DNA of 64,000 nucleotides from Spirogloea muscicola (Eukaryota > Streptophyta > Zygnematophyceae > Spirogloeales > Spirogloeaceae). The translations under genes and the position numbers were made by a program. Under the pieces are notes generated by a model that saw only the letters and a program-made list of their open reading frames with translations, had not been told where the DNA came from and did not search any database. The stretch spans positions 30,767 through 94,766 of the forward strand of contig WELB01000062.1 of the NCBI GenBank assembly GCA_009602725.1, given 5' to 3'. Shown here piece by piece: positions 32,751 to 44,996 of this stretch; position 1 is the first letter of the stretch, and each line of letters opens with the position of its first letter.

Positions 32751-33167
32751 TTCTTGTTTTCCAAGAGGGCACTGGTGAAGCTTACTGCGGCCGCAACGCG
32801 CTCCCGATTCCCACCTGCAAAGTGATCGGGGATGCTGACCAAATTCAGGAAGAAGGGTGTTGTTTTGGTAGAGTCATGAAAGGCGTTGATCACAGCATAT
32901 TCCGCTAGAGCAAGATACTCCTCCAAAACAGTCTGACTGGGGTTTACGATATGCCTTAATATGTATTCTAAAATCCCGGTCTGACCGTCCGTTTGTGGGT
33001 GGAAGCAGTGGACATGGATTGCTTCGTGCCAAGAGGTTTGTGAGTGGAAAGCAGTGGACATGGATTGCTTCGCTTCAAGAAGCCTGCAGACTTCTTTCCA
33101 GAACTGACCCGTGAAGCGAGGATCGTGGTCAGACACGATGCGCTTGGGTACTCCGTGCAGTTTCCAT

Positions 33168-33358
33168 AGCACATATGGCGCGTCGCCCGCGTGTCGCTTG
33201 CGTCAGTCGCGCGCGTGTCACGAGCGAGTGAGTGGGGCGCGCGCCACCACTTTTGTGCTTGCCTTTGTACTTGGCCATTTGGCCTACATTTGTTTCTAAT
33301 ACACGCAATTCTAGCCACCGCTGCTCTCGAGACACGTCGTAACGGTGGGGACGTCACA
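33168..33358 (-). repeat. LTR start (family C-like) with a LINE family 3 tail inside
   Basis: TGTGACGTCCCCACCG at 33358 (minus) is an LTR start preceded by GTGGGGAGGAA. After about 60 bp it is interrupted by a plus-strand LINE 3 tail (about 33240-33295: GTGCTTGCCTTTGTACTTGG, CCATTTGGCC, TTTCTAATACACG) and then shows family C-like GCGCGTGTC units. Confidence 0.5.
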
Positions 33359-34855
33359 TTCCTCCCCACTTTGATGTTCACCTACTGCGGCCGGCACACG
33401 TTCCAGCCTCCCCACCTGTAAAGTTGCCTGGGGATGCTGACCCTATTTGAGGAAGAACGGAGATTTTTGGTGGATCTATTCAAGGCATTGTTCACGGCAT
33501 TCTCTGCTGGAGCAAGATACGCATCCCAGTCACGTTGACTAGGGTTACAAAATGCGTGAGCATGCCCTGCAAAGCTCAATTCATGCGCTCAATCTGACCA
33601 TCTGTTTGCTGGTGGAAAGACGTGGACAGGGACTTTTTGGCGCTAACAAGCCCGCACACCTCTCGCCAGAAGCAATCCGTGAAGCGAGAGTCGCCATCAG
33701 ACACGATTCTCTCGGGCACTCCTTGCAGTCTCCATACACGGTCCGCGAAACTACCAACAATTTCTGAGCGGATACTACGGAGCTCGTAGGCGCAAAACGC
33801 GCCATCTTATTGTGACGATTCACGAACCTGATAATGGCGTCATAGCCTTTTGGCGTCTTCGGTTGCTGGGTGATGTAACCACACTGATATCAGACCAGTT
33901 CTGCAGAGGAATCTCCAAAGATTGGAGCAATCCGGCAGGCTTATGAGAGCGTGCCTTACTACGCTGGCTAGGTGGCGCAAGTCCTCACAAAAGACTCTAC
34001 CTGGAAGTTCAAGCCGGGCCACCAAAAGAGAAGCTGGATAGATAGCTTGCATTCCCCATGCCCAAATTACCACAATAGGGTGGCTCATGCATCTCTTCAA
34101 TGATGCTACTTCGTGAGGCATTGCAGCCAGGGACTACAATGGCGTCTTCCTTTGCCAGCAAGACTCTTGGTCAGACACAAGTGTGCGTGTTTTGGTCTGA
34201 TTTGCAAAGCACGGGTCGGTGCCATACTCATCACGACTACGCACATACAGCCTAGAGTGGTTGACGGTGGACTGCTGCGCAGTTCCACGGGAATGCCGCA
34301 CATCTGCGACCGGAATCTATGAAGACACAAGGCAGCCGCCACAGCAGCTCCTACAATGTTGGGGCTCACCGGTCCACGACGTTCAGCCTTCCAGGGCGGT
34401 ACACCCACTGCAAATGGAATGTGGTCAAACACTTAGCCGACCGTGCTTGACGCCTGCTCAGCTGTGTGTAAAAGTAGGTCAAGAGCCAATGATCCGTTAC
34501 GACCGTACATTCAACACCCTCGAGATAGCACCACCACACACGTAGGGCGGGCACAACAGCAAGGAGCGCCTGCTCCCCCGTAGTATAATTGCTCTCTGCT
34601 GGACGAAGCAGGCAACTTTGAAAATCTATGGGTGACCCTCCTGCATGAGAACGGCACCAATACCGATCAACGAGTCGTCACATATGACTTCAAATGGGAC
34701 ACCTTCTCGAGATAAGGCCGAAACGGGTGGAGAAAACCAGGACCCGTTTAAAATCGTCAAATGCCTTCTGGCATTCGGACGTCCACCCCCAGGACACGTC
34801 CTTACAAGTGAGCTTCTCAAGAGTAGATGCCATACTTCCGTATCCTTGGCGAAGA
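33359..34855 (-). mobile_element. Ty3/gypsy element 8, fossil, RNase H and integrase
   Basis: Minus strand, right to left: end of RT/RNase H (GYGSMASTLEKLTCKDVSW, about 34850; VVTDHWLLTYFYTQLSRRQA, about 34500), integrase zinc and core pieces (about 34330-33590), integrase C-terminal part (NPSQRDWDAYLAPAENAVNNA, about 33540). It ends at an LTR start (33358). Broken, with many breaks. Confidence 0.7.
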
Positions 34856-36455
34856 TTGAATCCTCCACCACCATCAGGACTGTCCCTGCTCTGTCGCTTC
34901 ACAGCAGGCCATTCTCACGTAGTACCCGGTGCTGTTGGATCACCCAGGAAACTGCTGATTTACGTGATTCGAGAATCTAGTCTTGCTCCAGTCGGCGACT
35001 TAGCACTTTGCTTTGTGCTTCCACGCCTGGTATGTTATTTACCGGCATAGCGGCTGGTCTGCCAGCCAGATCATTATAGACACGGGCGCCTCGGTATCCT
35101 GTGTCAGTAAGGCTTTTGTGTCTGAAACTGGCTTGCCTGTGCAACCCATTCATGTATTGCAAGCTATATTGGCCAATGGTCATCACTTAAAAGTATTGGG
35201 CATTTGCAAAGTACCCATTCGCATCCAAAGCTATAAGACGGGTGTGTCTTGTCATGTCATTGATTTGGCGTCTGCCTTCGATGTAATCTTAGGAGATGAT
35301 TGGCTCTGTGCCACCGCGTCTGTGCTTGACTGTAAACAGCGCACAGGTGTTGGCCGACGTGGTACTTGTCGTTTCAAATTGCAAAACGTCGACAAATTTG
35401 TGTACCACCATCCATGCAAGACTCTTCTCTCGGCTTTCAGCTGTGCGGTTTAAGAAGCTTGTTCGCAAGCGACCAGCTTCGGCTGCGTATCTGGGTGTGG
35501 TGATGAGTGCTGAGTCTCCCCCTGACTCTGATGTGAGTATCGTGGCATCACGTACTACGGGTCTTCACAAGTTGTTAGCAGAATATTCGGATGTGTTCCC
35601 GGATGCACTTCCAGACGTTTTGGCTCCGGATCGAGGCGTGGCTCATACAATTCCATTGGAGCCCAGCGCTGTCCCGCCGTACCGTCCTATGTATCGACTG
35701 AGTCCTCTCGAATCTCGAGTTATGCAATTTCAAGTGACGAAATTGCTCCAATTAAAGGCACATTGAGCCTTCTCAGTCTTCGTATGGTGCACCTATCCTC
35801 TTCGTCAAGAAGAAAGATGGTGGTCTCCGGATGTGCGTCGATTACCGAGCCTTCGACAAGCTCACTGTCAAGAATCGTTACCCCTTTGCCTCGTGAAGAT
35901 GATCTGTTCGATAGTCTCGCGGAAGCTAAAGTGTGCAGCTCCCTCGACTTGCAAAGTGGGTATCACTATATTCGTATTATTTCTAAGGATGTTAGGAGGT
36001 CAGCGTTTTATGAGCCGGGTTGGACACTTCCAGTTCAAAGTGCTGAGCTTTAATCCTGACCAAAGCACCTGCCACGTCTCAGGCTGTGATGACGAAGGTC
36101 TTTGGCCCCCTCTTGTATGACTTCGTGCTGGCATACCCAGATGACATACTAGTGTTCAGTAAAACCGCCTGAAGATCTTGTACGGCAACTGCAGAAGTCC
36201 TGCAGCTGCTACGTGAAGGTCATTTGTATGCCAAGACTCCAAGTGTGTGTTCAACCAGTCCGAATTGACGTACTTAGGGCATGTGGTGGGCATAGATGGG
36301 GTGCGCGTCGACCCCAGAAAATCAGTAGTAGTGAAGGACTGGCCAGTGCCCCAGAATGTGCCGCAGGTCCGATCCTTTCTGGGATTCGCCAACTTTTCCC
36401 GAAATTCCTTCAGGGATGCGGAAGAAGCATGGCGTCTCCTCTTACGAAGCCCACT

Positions 36456-37277
36456 TGTAACGTTTCCGCCGTTTGAGACTGCTAATGGTGCGCGATGACC
36501 TTACAAGAGCGTAGCGTATCTACCGTTTGGAGTCCCAAACGGTGCGGGTAACTTGGCTGCACTCCGTGTAGCTAAGTACGATTCGAGGGTCCCGGGCTCT
36601 GTACCCCGTCCGCACGCCTCGGGCTCACGCCCTACGAGCTGGCCGGGTGGGTTAGCTCTCCCTCAGGCCAGCGCCCTGCGGGCTGGCCGGGTGGGGCAGC
36701 TCTCCCTCAGCAGTACCCTGCGGGCTGGCCGGATCGGCCAGCTCTCTCGGCCTCATGGCCGCATGGCCTCGGTCCTGTGTCCTCATGGCCTCAGTCCCTT
36801 GGCCCCGTGAGCCAGGCTATTGGCCTGGCGCGCCACCTCCTTGCCGCTAGTCACTGTGCAGCGCGCCAGTCCCTTGAACTCGCGCGTCGGCCTCTTGGCG
36901 CTAGTCCCTTGGACTCGTGCGACAGGCCTCTGGCCCTGTGTGCCAGCCTCTTGTATTCATCGTGTCCCCTTGTCAGGCCCGCCCCTCCCAGGGAGGGCCC
37001 TGGAGGCGACCCTCGTCACACCCTCGGGGGAGGGGTGGCAGGAGAACCGCTATAAGTAGTAGGCATTGGCCAGACTCCGAGGCCCGACCAACGCCTCGAG
37101 AGAGACACAGCCCTGCTGCTGCCTAGCCAGCCCCGCTGCCGCCTGCTGCTGCCGCCGCCGCCACAGCTCTGCTGCTGCCGCCTGCTGCCAGCCCGTCGCC
37201 GCAGCTCATCGCTGCGGGTCCCGCCGGCTCTCCATAAGTCTATTGGTAGAGTCACCGCCCTAGGGCGAGAATCCTTA
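36456..37277 (+). repeat. Chimeric LTR: family B start, family G end
   Basis: Begins as family B (TGTAACGTTTCCGCCG; about 50-bp GGGCTGGCCGGGTGGGGCAGC units at 36645-36745; TATA-like CTATAAGTAGTAGG) and, after ACCGCCCTAGGGCG, ends with the family G terminus GAGAATCCTTACA. Flanks CCACT and CATCC do not match, in keeping with a recombination product. Confidence 0.65.
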
Positions 37278-37312
37278 CACATCCCGTAGAATTTGAGAGT
37301 CGCCTGCTCAGT

Positions 37313-37437
37313 TGTAATGAACCAGCCGTCTGGTTAAGCCACATGGCTCTGTTGGTCCTTATTTCTAAAACCCCCTACAGCCGAACTCAACAAGGACTGC
37401 TCTCTCTATCTGCGTGTTTAGGGTGAGTTTCCTTACA
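37313..37437 (+). repeat. 5' LTR of gypsy element 7, family G (short form)
   Basis: 125 bp, TGTAATGAACCAGCC...TTCCTTACA. The other family G copies in this element are 515-542 bp and share its two ends. Confidence 0.75.
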
Positions 37438-37452
37438 ATCTGGTATCAGAGG
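37438..37452 (+). promoter_or_regulatory. Primer-binding site of gypsy element 7
   Basis: ATCTGGTATCAGAGG directly after the LTR, complementary in type to the 3' end of initiator Met tRNA. Confidence 0.8.
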
Positions 37453-40427
37453 CGGTCTTGCATCCATCGCGCTTGTGACTTCTTGTGCTCGCCGCCGATA
37501 ATGCGAGGATCACCTTGATATGCTGGCCTGACCTTTTTCTGTTAAAGTTAACGTGCTTGCCAGACCTTGGTTAATGGGCGGCTCCGCGGAAGCGCCGGGT
37601 GCGGAGTCATCCTTGCGCCGTGAGCCAGCGACCAACGCCAGATTGCAGACTGATCCTTGAGGACCACCGTTCGCTCCTTTTGAGGTGTGGCTTGAGCCTA
37701 CACCCTTGTGTGGTAAGGGTCAGTCGTGTAGCCAGCATTGATTGTGCGCATCTGTCTTGGTCACATCTGCGGCTATCTGCCTGCCTGCTGATGGAGTTGT
37801 GAGGTTGCGCGCTGCCTTGCTTGCTCGCTCACTGGTGCACCAGTCTTACGATGTCCTGTATGCGGTATGGATTATATGATTTGCTGACAGTCGGAGCTGA
37901 ACTGATCCCTCAGTGTCTTTCAGACAGCATGGTGTTGCACACCTCCAGTGCGCGGCCAAGCCCTCGGGAGGCAGAGCGGTCGGCTGCGGATGCAGCGGCT
38001 GCTGCAGAGCGCTCGGCTGTGGATGCAGCGGCTGCTGCGGGGCCAGCTGCTGCGGCAGTGGCTGCTGCGGGGCGAGCCCTTGAGGGGCACGCCGAGCTGG
38101 GAGCCGAAGGCCACGAGGGCTTGTCCGATGGGGAGGTGCAACGGATGGCTCTCCTCGTGTAGGATCTGGCAGCAGCCCAGCCTACGTCAGACCCAGCTCA
38201 AAACCGGCTCTTTGAGAAGATTTGCGAGGAGCAGCGCGCTCTCCTCGTCCGGCAGCGCGCCGCAAAGCGGCTTATGCAAGAGGTGGATGCCTCGGTGCGT
38301 CTGATGCGCAAAGGCAACGTCCACCCTGAGCATGGACTTGCCAGGGCCCATGCACCCAGGCAGTTATCCTGTCACGACGATCGGGGAGGGTTGCAGCCAT
38401 GGCTCGATGAGATGAATGAGTAGTTTGTGTGCTCGCTCACGGACGCGGGGGCCCGCGTGCGCCTCGCTTCAACCTATCTCACAGGGGAACTCCGGGAGTG
38501 GTGGAACACCCGCAAGACGGGCTCGACGCCCGAGGAGTGCAACGGCTGGGACTTCTATTGCAGCTCGCTTTTGTCCACCTATGGCGACCCCCACGAGGAG
38601 CTGCGCGCCCGCGATGAGCTGGACGCTCTCTGCATGCAGGGCGAAGGGAGCGAGGGCTTTGATTCCTATGTGCGGCGCTTCCGTTTGCTGCCGTCCAAGC
38701 TACGCAGCGAGTCCATGATGCCTTTTGACGAATGCCAGCGTTTGAAGGCTGGACTGCCTACTCGCGTTCGCAATTGGGTCGCGGTGGATTCCGCGACGGC
38801 CAAACAGGTCACGGACTTCACCAAGATGGTGGAGCACGCCCGCAAGGTGCTCAGCACACCGGACATTGCCGGTCCGAGCAAGCGTCCCCTGCTGGTGGCA
38901 GGCGGTTTTGATGCAGACCGAGGCAAGATGCGGTTCAACCCACGCCAGGGCTCGAACGCGCGTCCTTCAGGCGGCTTCCTCGAGCCGCGCGTGGAGGCGC
39001 TGGCTGCTTCAAGTGCGGTGACAAAGGCCACCTGCTCAGGGACTGCTCGGCGGCATCTTCCGCGAGGCCACGTCCACAGCGCCGGATGGGCCGGGACAAG
39101 GGCAGCTTCAAGGGGAAGCGTGAGTGCCTGACTCTTGCCTCTGAGAGCAATCTCATTCAGCCAGATGCACTTGCGCTGTTTTAACTTGCTGGCATTGCTC
39201 GCTCGCCAACCGTGCCGGTTGTGCGATCCATTCCTGCTTTGTTGCAAGGTCTGAGGCCGGAGGGGCTCTATTTGTGTGGGTCGCTCACAATGACTTGCAA
39301 ATGGCTGCTGATCTTGATCTGGCCTGAGTGCCGTCGCGCTGGAGAAGAAAAAGGAATGCTGTTCTTCATTGTGCCGCAGAAGCGCGGCGTGACTGATCGA
39401 GCTCCGCTGGGGATGTCGCAGTTGTGCTCGTACGAGGCGAGACACAGGCTCCTTAGGCGTAGCATCGATGCATCTCAGCGTAGGCCTTACCAGGCCGCGG
39501 TCAAGGTCTATGTCGCTCGCAACCCATTCCTTGGCAGTGTCCATGGGGGACACACTATGATGCTATTTGAGGGGCTGGTTGCTGCGGCACCGGCTAGAAT
39601 CCTCCCTCACAGATTCAGGGGCCTCAGTGTCCTTTGTACGGATTTGGTGTGCTCCACTGGCTTGCATTTGCAAGCAGATGGCCTGCCTAGAGTGACATGG
39701 CCGATGGCCATTCAACCGATGTGCTGGGGTTGTGCAAGGTTCCCATTCGCACCCAGCATCATAAAGCCGAGGTGCTTTGTTACGCTATTGCGTTGACCGT
39801 CGCATTTGATGTGAAATTGAGTGATGACTGGCTTTGTGCCGCATCAGCATGCGTTGACTTTGAATGCCAGACTTGCACTGTACAACGTGGTGCAGGCGCT
39901 TTGTCCTTTGCAAGCAGCTTCCCTGTGCACCGCCGCTGGCGGCAGGGGCTTCCATTCTGCTGTCCGCCTATCAGATGAAGCGTTTGATTCACAAGAACAT
40001 TGTGCAGATGGCATTTCTTGTGATGGTGGCGTTGAATGACAAGTCTAAGCTTGACTTGTGTGTGAATGCTGCGGATTCACATGGCGGGGTTCTTGACAAG
40101 CTGCTGGAAGAGTTTGCGGATGTGTTTCCCGACTCTCTTCCGGATGGTCTACCTCCTCACCGAGGTGTGGCTCATACAATTACAATTAAGCCAGGCGCTA
40201 ATCCGCCTTACCGTCCCATGGACCGGCTAAGCCCTCTCGAATTTCGAGAACTGCAGTTTCAGGTCGAGGACCTGCTGTCGAAGGGCTACATTGAGCCCTC
40301 TCAGTCGCCATACGGAGCACCCATCCTCTTTGTCAAGAAGAAGGATGGCACCCTACGGATGTGCATTGACTATCGGGCTTTGAATAAGCTTACTATTAGA
40401 ACCGATACCCATTGCCTCGGATACATT

Positions 40428-40612
40428 GCAGCTCTAGTAGGTGGCAGAAGGGCTCCGTTCCTGGCATCTAGTATTCATGCATCGAGTAGTGACCTTTATG
40501 TTTTGACCCGTGGTTATTGAGCGGGTCAATCTGCTGCTGTAGATTTTCAGATGTGCTTGCCTTTGTACCTGGCCATTTGGCCTAAATTTCTTTCTAATAC
40601 ACGATCTCTCCT
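40428..40612 (+). mobile_element. RLE-type LINE family 3, 3' end, with 18-bp TSD
   Basis: 185 bp, severely 5' truncated. It encodes the last codons [11 protein letters not shown] and stop, then a 3'UTR (CAGATGTGCTTGCCTTTGTA, CTGGCCATTTGGCC, TTTCTAATACACG). A perfect 18-bp direct repeat CATTGCCTCGGATACATT flanks it (40410-40427 and 40613-40630), the signature of target-primed reverse transcription. Inserted in the RT of gypsy element 7. Related tails: about 33240-33295 and 55736-56080. Confidence 0.85.
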
Positions 40613-42546
40613 CATTGCCTCGGATACATTATCTGTTCGACTTGCTTGCAGGGCCACTGTCTTTAGCTCCCTGGACCTGTCAAGTGGATATCATCAGATT
40701 CGAATGACGCCTGCGGATGATCCGAAGTTGGCGTTCCGCACGCCGCTTGGACATTTTTCAAGGTGCTGAGCTTTGGTCTGACCAATGTATTGGCTATGTT
40801 CCAGGCGGTGATGTCGAGGGTCTTTGGCCCCCTGCTCTACCATGTTGTGCTGGTTTACTCGGACGATATCCTGGTGTTCAGCAAAACGCCTGAGGATCAC
40901 GTGAGGCACCTGCGCCAAGTGCTGCAGTTGCTGCTTGAAATTCAATTGTATGCCAAGCGTTCCAAGTGCGCATTTAACCAGCCAGAGCTAACATACCTTG
41001 GGCATGTCGTAAGCAAAGACGGCATACGTGTCGACCCCAAGAAGACTTCGTACGGGATTGGCCTGTGCCACGGACTGTAGCTGCATTGCGCTCCTTTCTG
41101 GGATTCGCAAATCACTTCCGAAAGTTCCTTCAAGTTTATGGGAACTTGGCAATAACTCTTACGAAGCTGACTCGTAAGGACGTACGTACCTTGGCATTGG
41201 TCGTCCGAATGCCAGACGGCAGTTGAGGAAATACAGCAGCGCTAACATCTCCGCCTGTGCTGGCCTTTCCTCGTGAAGGCGTGCCTTATGAACCCCTCTG
41301 CGATGCCTCTTTGACCGGCATTGGTGCCGTGCTCTTGCAAGAGGGTCACCCTTTACCATTTGAGAGTCACCTGCTGATCCCTGCAGAGCGAATCACACTA
41401 CGGGCGAGCAGGAATTGCTGGCTGTGGTGCACGCGTTACGTGTATGGCGTTGGTACCTTGAAGGTGTGGCATTAAGGTTGTCACGGATCATTGCCCGTTG
41501 ACATATTTCCACACGCAGCAGCGTTTGACTAGGCGTCGCTCGGTGGGCAGAGTGCATTGCACAATACAATTTCCAGTGGGTTTATCGCCCTGGACGGCTT
41601 AATGTTAAGTGTGAGTCGCGACATTAGCAGCGCTGATGCGTTGGCTACCTTGAACGCTTCTGGAGTGCGGGCTGCAGGACTGCGTCCGACTCGTCAAGCT
41701 CCTCGGCAACCCACGGCTGACCTCTCTGAGCTCTACGTCCGTATCTGTCAAGGGTATGGCAAAGACTCATGGTTTGCTGAGGCCGCCAACGTAAGAACCC
41801 TCACCGATGACAAAGGTTTCTGGTGGCAAGGCGACGCTATTGTGGTCCCGGACTGCAATGCCTTGCGCACTGACATACTGCAGGAGCTGCATGATACGCC
41901 TTACAGTGGTCATCTGGGAGTGAGCAAAACCATCAAGGCAGTTCGACACCTCTACTGGGTGGAAGGGCTTTTCAGCCCAGGTGCGCGCTTTTGTGGTAAG
42001 CTGTGCCACGTGCCAGCATAGTAAGGCAATCTCTGGCAAGCCTGCCGGACTACTTCAGCCCTTGCAGATTCCGGAGCGAACCTGGTCTGACGTAAGTGTG
42101 GTTTTTATCACGCAGTTGCCTAAGACACGGAACAGCTATGATGCCATTGTCGTCTTTGTGGATCGCTTGAGTAAAATGGTGCATTCTGCTCCCAATACAA
42201 CGCGGGCCTCAGCGAAATATTTCGATAGCATCTTTGTGGATAGGTGTGGAAACTGCATGCGGTACCTGAGAGGCTGGTCTCGGACCGCGATCCTCGCTTT
42301 ACAGGTAACTTCTGGAAGGAAGCCTGCAAGCTTCAAGTCACGAAGCAGTCCACGTCCACAGCCTTTCATCCCCAAACGGATGGCCAAACAGAGAGAACGA
42401 AACGAGTCCTCGAGGACATGTTGAGGCACTTCGTCAACCCCAGCCAGACTGACTGGGATGACTATTTTATTCCAGCTGTATATGCTGTGAACAATGCCTA
42501 TCATGCGTCCACAAAGGAGACTCCATTCTTCCTCAACTATGCTCAG

Positions 42547-43111
42547 TGTAACGAAGTTACATAGGTGGAACATCATAATCATGGGAATGATAGCTGGAGG
42601 GTACTGAGGAGGCCAATGACCTCACCATTCGCCCGATGGACGACGCGCGACATTGGAGAAAGCGCAAAACTGATTTACGGCACGCGACGCTAACACCTGA
42701 ACTTCCAGCGCGCGACGGCGGTACAAGCCCCACTTCGGAATCTGGACTCACAGTGTTAGATCTCTACTACTTTTATTATTAGGCACGGGTCCCCGCAATC
42801 GGCGGCAACTCCGGCGGCGGAGGCGGCGGCCACGGGCGGATATTTTGTGAGGGCTTGTAGCAAGTGGCCGGGCGCTTAATAATCCCATGAGGCCGGAGGC
42901 AGGGCTCTCGCGAAACCTCGATGGGTACATAAGGGGCGGAAGCACTCCGTGTTGGCTCTCCCCCACCCCCCCAGACGCTTGTATGACGATTTGTTTACAT
43001 TTCAATCGTTAGCTTATTGCCTTGTCTTGACCCATTGATTATTTTCTCGGACCTTTGGTTTGCGACACCAATGCCTTCGGCCTCAGGGCTTGACGATCCT
43101 CATTTCTTACA
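42547..43111 (+). repeat. Solo LTR, family I
   Basis: 565 bp, TGTAACGAAGTTACATAGG...CATTTCTTACA, flanked by CTCAG and GTCAG (four of five bases match). It interrupts the integrase C-terminal region of element 7. Its interior shares little with families A-H, and no other copy was noticed in the window. Confidence 0.7.
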
Positions 43112-43350
43112 GTCAGAAACCTCGAGCTCCACTTCAGATGGGGAGGCCGAAACGAGTTATCGCCGCGGTAGTTTTTACTGGGTCCCTCTCGGAGGCTCAG
43201 AGACGAGCAATTCTTAGAAATTGCCCAGAGTCGCTAGAAGAATTATGCTGACAATGATTGGAAGGACGTGTCCTTCGATGTTGGTGCGCAAGTGCTGCTT
43301 AGCACGAAGCACTTATCCTTGCGGGCTGTGGGTACGCGAAAATTGCTACC

Positions 43351-43725
43351 TGTCATGAATCGCGCCCTACCCCGAGCTCGAGCCGGCGCCCCGCGCCCTA
43401 AGCCTAAATCCAGCCTAGTCAGCCCTAACCCTAATCTGGGCTCCTCTAGAGGGTTCCCGAGGGACCCCGGGCATGGGAACGTCCTCCTGCAACTTCTAGA
43501 TCTTTACAGAGGCCCTAGTGAGGCTAGGCTATATAAGGAGGGGGGCCCCTCTTGGGCCCCCATCTCCAGCAATCTGTATCCTGCCTGCTCGCCTCTCGAG
43601 CACTCTGTACTCTTGCCCCTCCAGTAATCCAAGACGCCTTGTGCATCGTGCTTCCAGTCTCTTGATCCTCGCTCGCAGTCCAGCTCCGCGTCCTAAGGCC
43701 CCGGGCCTCCGCCCGCCGCCTTACA
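43351..43725 (+). repeat. Solo LTR, family J, TSD CTACC
   Basis: 375 bp, TGTCATGAATCGC...CCGCCTTACA, with perfect duplication CTACC (43346-43350 and 43726-43730). It has a strong TATA box (CTATATAAGG, about 43529). It includes CCCTAACCCTAA-like bases at about 43421, which are too short for a telomere array. Confidence 0.8.
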
Positions 43726-44174
43726 CTACCCAAGTGGGTTGGACCATTTGCAGTAGTACGCCTTGTGGGCAAGGTGTCCTACGAGCTCTAGACACCGGTG
43801 CACTGGAAGATCCATAACGTCTTCTATGTGTCTCAGCTGAGGGCCTTCCTTCGGATGGTCGTGTCCAACCAACCCCACCCCCGCTACTGGTCGAGGATAA
43901 CCTTGAGTTTGAGATGGAAGAGATCTTGTCTCAGACAAGCCTCGAGGGCGTAAGACCGGTGAATATCTGGTGAAGTGGTTCGGGTATGGGGCTGAGCACA
44001 ACGCGTGGAAGCCTGCGGCCAATTTAGCAGTTTTCCCAGATGCTCTCAGGGAATACCTGGCCAAGGGTAATTATTCACCAAGGTTTGGTGGGAGCAGCAG
44101 TTGTCGGGCATCTAAATCCCTGTCGGCTGTTCTCTCGTTGTTCCCGAGGACGTGAATACCAGAGTGGGGAGGTT

Positions 44175-44716
44175 TGCAATGAACCAGCCGTTTGGTCAAG
44201 CCACATGGCTCTGTTGGCATACATGACCGGCTAATTGGGACAAGTGGGCCCGCCAGGTGGCGGGCTGGATTGCCGGGCAAGTGGCCCGCCGAGAGGCGGG
44301 CCCGCCCGTCCAGAAGTACACCTGGCCAGGATCCGCCCGTTCAACGAGGATCTTTGGCCTGCCGCAAGGCGGGCCATGAGGCGACCCGCTCACACCCCTG
44401 GAGGGAAGGGCGGCACGGGGAAGCACGAAGAGCCTTGGGCTGAGGCTCGACAGCAGTTCGAACCGGTGATGCCTAGAAGCAGCCTTGCCGCTGCTCGCCG
44501 CCGAGCCTCCGCCGCACTCTGCTGCGGGGCCTGCTGCGCTGGTCTGCGCCCTGGAGGTGGAGTCGCCGCCGGACGGCGGCGCCACAGGGCCTGTCTTCCG
44601 CAGCGCCGATGTGCTAGAGCTTGTGTTGTGTAGTGTGTTGGTCCCTAAACCCCCTACAGCCGAATCGAGCAGAGACTGCTCACCCTGACTACGTGTGTAG
44701 GGCGAAAATCCTTACA
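44175..44716 (+). repeat. Inner LTR of gypsy element 7, family G
   Basis: TGCAATGAACCAGCCG...AAAATCCTTACA, preceded by GTGGGGAGGTT. It is followed by a second chromodomain segment and a further LTR, so the element has three LTR copies. Confidence 0.75.
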
Positions 44717-44996
44717 CATCCCGGAAGACATCTTGGAAGACATCTTGTCTCACGGGGACAAGCCTCGAGGGCGTAAGACCCGTGAGTATCTGGTGAAGTG
44801 GCTCGGGCATGGGCCTGAGCACAACACGTGGGAGCGTGCGGCCAATTTGGCAGTTGTCCAGATGCTCCCAGGGGATACCTGGCCAAGGGTGGTAATTCTC
44901 CTAGGCTTGGTAGGGGCAGCAGCCGTCGGGCATCTTAACCCCTGTCGGCTGTTCTCTCGTTGTTCCCGAGGACGTGAACACCAGAGTGGGGAGGTA

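Larger units (their letters stand above)
28410..33167 (-). mobile_element. Ty3/gypsy element 6, fossil, integrase and C-terminal tail, split by a LINE
   Basis: Minus strand: integrase core end (PKRIVSDHDPRFTGQFWKEV, 33140-33080) and QTDGQT...EYILRHIVNPSQT (about 33000), then after the LINE (29043-32750) SQRRAKQFLTIAQTQ and DVGAQVLLSTKH (about 29030-28910). A tail stretch (GACAGGCGGCAACGCCTCTTCTC type, about 28520) also occurs at 48380. The LTR at its left is 27447-28409. Broken, with many breaks. Confidence 0.7.

Noticed and set aside
43398-43442. Telomere repeat (CCCTAAA-like)
   Set aside because: Only two or three imperfect units inside an LTR with a clean TSD. A similarly short stretch at about 61795 is also not an array.
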